Shown: piece by piece, positions 6,686-8,486 of the stretch
Numbering within the stretch: position 1 is the stretch's first letter
Layout: each line of letters opens with the position of its first letter
Assembly (NCBI GenBank): GCA_002376715.1
Contig: DFOK01000057.1
Location: 1-8,486 of the forward strand
DNA length: 8,486 nt
From: Bacteroidales bacterium UBA3543
GTDB lineage: Bacteria > Bacteroidota > Bacteroidia > Bacteroidales > UBA932
Direction: 5' to 3'
Notes under the pieces: model-generated
Databases searched by the model: none
The model's input: the letters and a program-made list of their open reading frames with translations, nothing else
Told to the model about the DNA's origin: nothing
Position numbers and translations under genes: made by a program

Positions 6686-7393
6686 TTACTCTTTATTCAG
6701 CACAGAGCCTCCGCTGAGCTTTTCAGATTGAACATAAGCATCGCCTCGATAGGTGAAAGTGCTGCCCCCTCTCAAATCTGCATTAATCGTATTGTTTACC
6801 GTAAGCTCGGCTCTGCTGGCGCCGGACATATATATGACAAGATCCTCAATTGACAAATTGAAATCCATGACAGAGGCACCTGACAAGCATTTCATTACCG
6901 CTTTATCAGCCTTGCCCTTCAATACTGCCCCACCTCCGGTGGCACTGATAGTCAGATTGTCCACATCGAGGGAGTTGCACCTCACGTTGCTATGGCCTGT
7001 TAGTTTGATTTCCAAGTCACCTGTTACATCTCCGTAAACGCCGACGCGCGTATTGTCAGCAACTTCGAGATAACTAAGCGACTCGGTGTATATCCTGACT
7101 TCCATATCCACGCTCGTCCCCGGCACGACATTGCTTCTTATGCCGAAATGCAACACCCCGTTCAGAATCTTACCATAGATGTAATTACGTAAATTCTCAT
7201 CACAGGTAATCTCAATTCCGGGCTCCCCCTGCTGCACGTAAATCCTGGTAAAGACGTTGTCACCCACCTTGACTCCGGTAAAAGGTTCAAGAGGGTAGAA
7301 ATAGGTCCCGTCAGTCATGCCCGTATTGATTCTCGCACAAGAAGGTAGCAGAAGCAATAGTGCCATTAGGAGTCCGGGAAAGAGGCGTCTCAT
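6686..7393 (-). CDS. Head-GIN domain (DUF2807) lipoprotein
   Basis: A 235-residue probable lipoprotein. It has a basic N-terminus, a hydrophobic stretch from residue 5 and a lipobox LPSC with Cys19 as the predicted lipidation site. The mature part, from about residue 35, is a repetitive beta-rich domain. Recurrent short turns such as NTRVGVYGDVTGDLEIKLTG, ATGGGAVLKG and LSGGSVLN have alternating hydrophobic residues, typical of the head-GIN/DUF2807 family that is abundant in Bacteroidota. The function of the family is not established; a cell-surface or periplasmic place is inferred. It starts 20 bases after the OmpA-like lipoprotein gene and is probably cotranscribed with it. It ends just before the lysine-operon promoter. 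Confidence 0.82.
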   Translation of the reverse strand: MRRLFPGLLMALLLLLPSCARINTGMTDGTYFYPLEPFTGVKVGDNVFTRIYVQQGEPGIEITCDENLRNYIYGKILNGVLHFGIRSNVVPGTSVDMEVRIYTESLSYLEVADNTRVGVYGDVTGDLEIKLTGHSNVRCNSLDVDNLTISATGGGAVLKGKADKAVMKCLSGASVMDFNLSIEDLVIYMSGASRAELTVNNTINADLRGGSTFTYRGDAYVQSEKLSGGSVLNKE

Positions 7394-7413
7394 CTTTTAT
7401 TCTTATGAATTCC

Positions 7414-8154
7414 TTATCTCGACTGCTGAATCATTCTCGCATTGGCAAAAACAAACACCTCTACACGACGGTTGAGTCTGCGGCCTGCTGCAGTGGAGTT
7501 GTCAGCTATCGGCTCTCTGAAGGATTTTCCCTCATGAACAATTCTATGAGCTCCTATTCCAAGTGATTTGAGGTAGTCTGAAACTGACTTCGCACGCTGT
7601 AGAGAGACTCTTTCGTTTGCTGCTGCCGAACCTGTGTTGTCCGTGTGGCCGTATACGGTAATGTTAGTCTCGGGGAGATCTCTCATCTCTTCTACAAACT
7701 CGGAGAGCGAGGCCTTTGCAGCCTCATTAAGGGTATAACTGCCGCTTTCAAAGAGAATACCACTGTCGAAAGTCACTTTAATTGCCTTATATCCCTTGTC
7801 ATCCGTCAAGGTTTCTACCTTTACACCATCGATCTCAGCCATGTCGGCTGCCTTTTGCTCCATAATGTCACTAACGGAATATCCACTTGAAGTACGGGTA
7901 GTTGTACTCTTCTTGGTATCCCTGCTTTCAGTTGTACTCTTGGTGCTCTTGGTCTCCTTGGTCTTAGATGTTTTCTTGGTAGACTTGGCCTTAGTCGTTT
8001 TTTTGGTATCCTTGCCTCCGGGCGTACTTATCCCCGCTCCTACTACTGCACCACCATCGCCACCCATAATTTCACTCTTGGAAGCCTTTGAGGAACTGCC
8101 ACATCCTGTGCACAAGAGAGATGCGCAAAGGAAAATAGTAAGAATCTTTTTCAT
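7414..8154 (-). CDS. OmpA-domain lipoprotein with Lys/Thr/Ser linker
   Basis: A 246-residue predicted outer-membrane lipoprotein that should anchor the membrane to peptidoglycan. The signal peptide ends at LLCTGC with Cys18 as the lipidation site; Cys at -3 is unusual. Residues 30-47 are a glycine-rich stretch (GGDGGAVVGAG) that looks like a remnant of the glycine-zipper region found in related lipoproteins. Residues 48-90 form a basic low-complexity linker. The OmpA-like domain covers about 125-235: FDSGILFESGSYTL begins the fold, YGHTDNTGS carries D172, RVSLQRAKSV carries R187, and GRRLNRRVEV carries R229, matching the peptidoglycan-binding Asp and Arg pattern. It lies 30 bases after the upstream partial gene; no clear promoter was seen in that gap. 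Confidence 0.88.
   Translation of the reverse strand: MKKILTIFLCASLLCTGCGSSSKASKSEIMGGDGGAVVGAGISTPGGKDTKKTTKAKSTKKTSKTKETKSTKSTTESRDTKKSTTTRTSSGYSVSDIMEQKAADMAEIDGVKVETLTDDKGYKAIKVTFDSGILFESGSYTLNEAAKASLSEFVEEMRDLPETNITVYGHTDNTGSAAANERVSLQRAKSVSDYLKSLGIGAHRIVHEGKSFREPIADNSTAAGRRLNRRVEVFVFANARMIQQSR
7885..8013 (-). other. Low-complexity basic linker coding region
   Basis: Codons for residues 48-90 of the OmpA-like lipoprotein encode an irregular repeat of Lys, Thr and Ser. There are 13 Lys and 15 Thr in 43 residues, and the + strand shows many near-repeats of CTTGGT. The segment is in frame and lies between the lipid anchor and the peptidoglycan-binding domain, so it is probably a flexible spacer. 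Such DNA is prone to gain or loss of units. Confidence 0.7.
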
Positions 8155-8184
8155 GTTTTTAAGAATTATAGTTAATAAAATATT

Positions 8185-8486
8185 TCAACATTTATATTTC
8201 CTAAATACCGGATTAGCATAAATGTGCAGGAGATTATTCATCACTGCACCACGATCAACCGATTCAGGAACCCCCGCTATTTCTCTCTCAATATAAGTTT
8301 GGAAAACATTTTTCTCGGCTTCGGTGTAATTCTCTGAAAACCTACCCTCACATTTGAGGATATCTGCCGCAATATAGTGAGAGGAATAAAGCCTAAATCC
8401 GTCAAGTATTTTTCTGTCAATAATTGATGCAAGATACTGAAATTTTTCATTTCTTGAAAATGAATTTGTTTCCTGCAGTTCTTTAA
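8185..8486 (-). CDS. C-terminal fragment of a probable PlsC-like glycerolipid acyltransferase (cut by window edge)
   Basis: An open frame enters from the right edge (first full codon at 8484) and ends at a TGA at 8185-8187, giving 99 residues with natural composition. The segment DGFRLYSSHYIAADIL, followed by a charged helix (ENYTEAEKNVFQTYIEREI) and an ending with LLHIYANPVFRKYK, resembles the C-terminal tail of Bacteroidota glycerol acyltransferases. Those typically have a YIAYDLL-like stretch, a YTEAEK-like helix and a terminal YANP. The catalytic HxxxxD motif would lie upstream, outside the window, so the assignment rests on the tail alone and on memory of the family. The stop codon is 30 bases before the OmpA-like lipoprotein gene. 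Confidence 0.55.
   Translation of the reverse strand, partial: KELQETNSFSRNEKFQYLASIIDRKILDGFRLYSSHYIAADILKCEGRFSENYTEAEKNVFQTYIEREIAGVPESVDRGAVMNNLLHIYANPVFRKYKC

Noticed and set aside
7796..8221. A 141-codon + strand frame rich in Val and Leu that could look like a membrane protein
   Set aside because: It is the antisense of the Lys/Thr/Ser linker of the OmpA lipoprotein; the hydrophobic appearance comes from complementing those codons.

Overview
The window is a compact stretch of an anaerobic, amino-acid-fermenting member of the Bacteroidota, most likely order Bacteroidales. The evidence is the lysine-fermentation gene content, AT-rich leaders with little Shine-Dalgarno signal, a TAnnTTTG-type promoter, lipoproteins of Bacteroidota type (head-GIN and OmpA) and a GC content that looks mid-40s by eye. 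The genus cannot be fixed from this sequence. All ten genes lie on the minus strand, so transcription runs from high to low coordinates. No intergenic gap exceeds about 110 bases. I see no RNA genes, mobile elements or CRISPR arrays.

Right part (8486 down to about 6686): the C-terminal 99 residues of a gene that enters from the right edge, probably a PlsC-like glycerolipid acyltransferase. It is followed 30 bases later by an OmpA-domain lipoprotein with an unusual Lys/Thr/Ser linker, and 20 bases after that by a head-GIN (DUF2807) lipoprotein. These look like envelope genes unrelated to the catabolic operon.

Boundary (6576-6685): a short control region. It has a Bacteroidota-type promoter (-33 CTTG at 6677-6680, 20-base spacer, -7 TAATTTTG at 6649-6656). 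A perfect 7-3-7 palindrome (6624-6640) lies just after the expected transcription start. A larger inverted repeat (6610-6655) encloses the palindrome and its outer arm overlaps the -7 box.

Left part (6575 down to 1): the lysine-to-acetate/butyrate fermentation operon in the order atoD, kal, kce, kdd, kamA, kamB, kamC, with gaps from -11 to 43 bases. KamA turns lysine into beta-lysine. The B12-dependent lysine 5,6-aminomutase (KamDE, not in the window and expected beyond the left edge) gives 3,5-diaminohexanoate. Kdd oxidises this to 3-keto-5-aminohexanoate. Kce cleaves that with acetyl-CoA to acetoacetate and 3-aminobutyryl-CoA, and Kal removes ammonia to give crotonyl-CoA. AtoD is one half of the CoA-transferase that activates acetoacetate; its catalytic partner AtoA is not in the window. 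KamB (a P-loop protein) and KamC (a MutS-type ATPase without the mismatch-recognition domain) overlap by 11 bases and probably maintain the B12 aminomutase rather than act on DNA. A degenerate 7-base tandem repeat fills the last 28 bases after the kamC stop and runs to the window edge.
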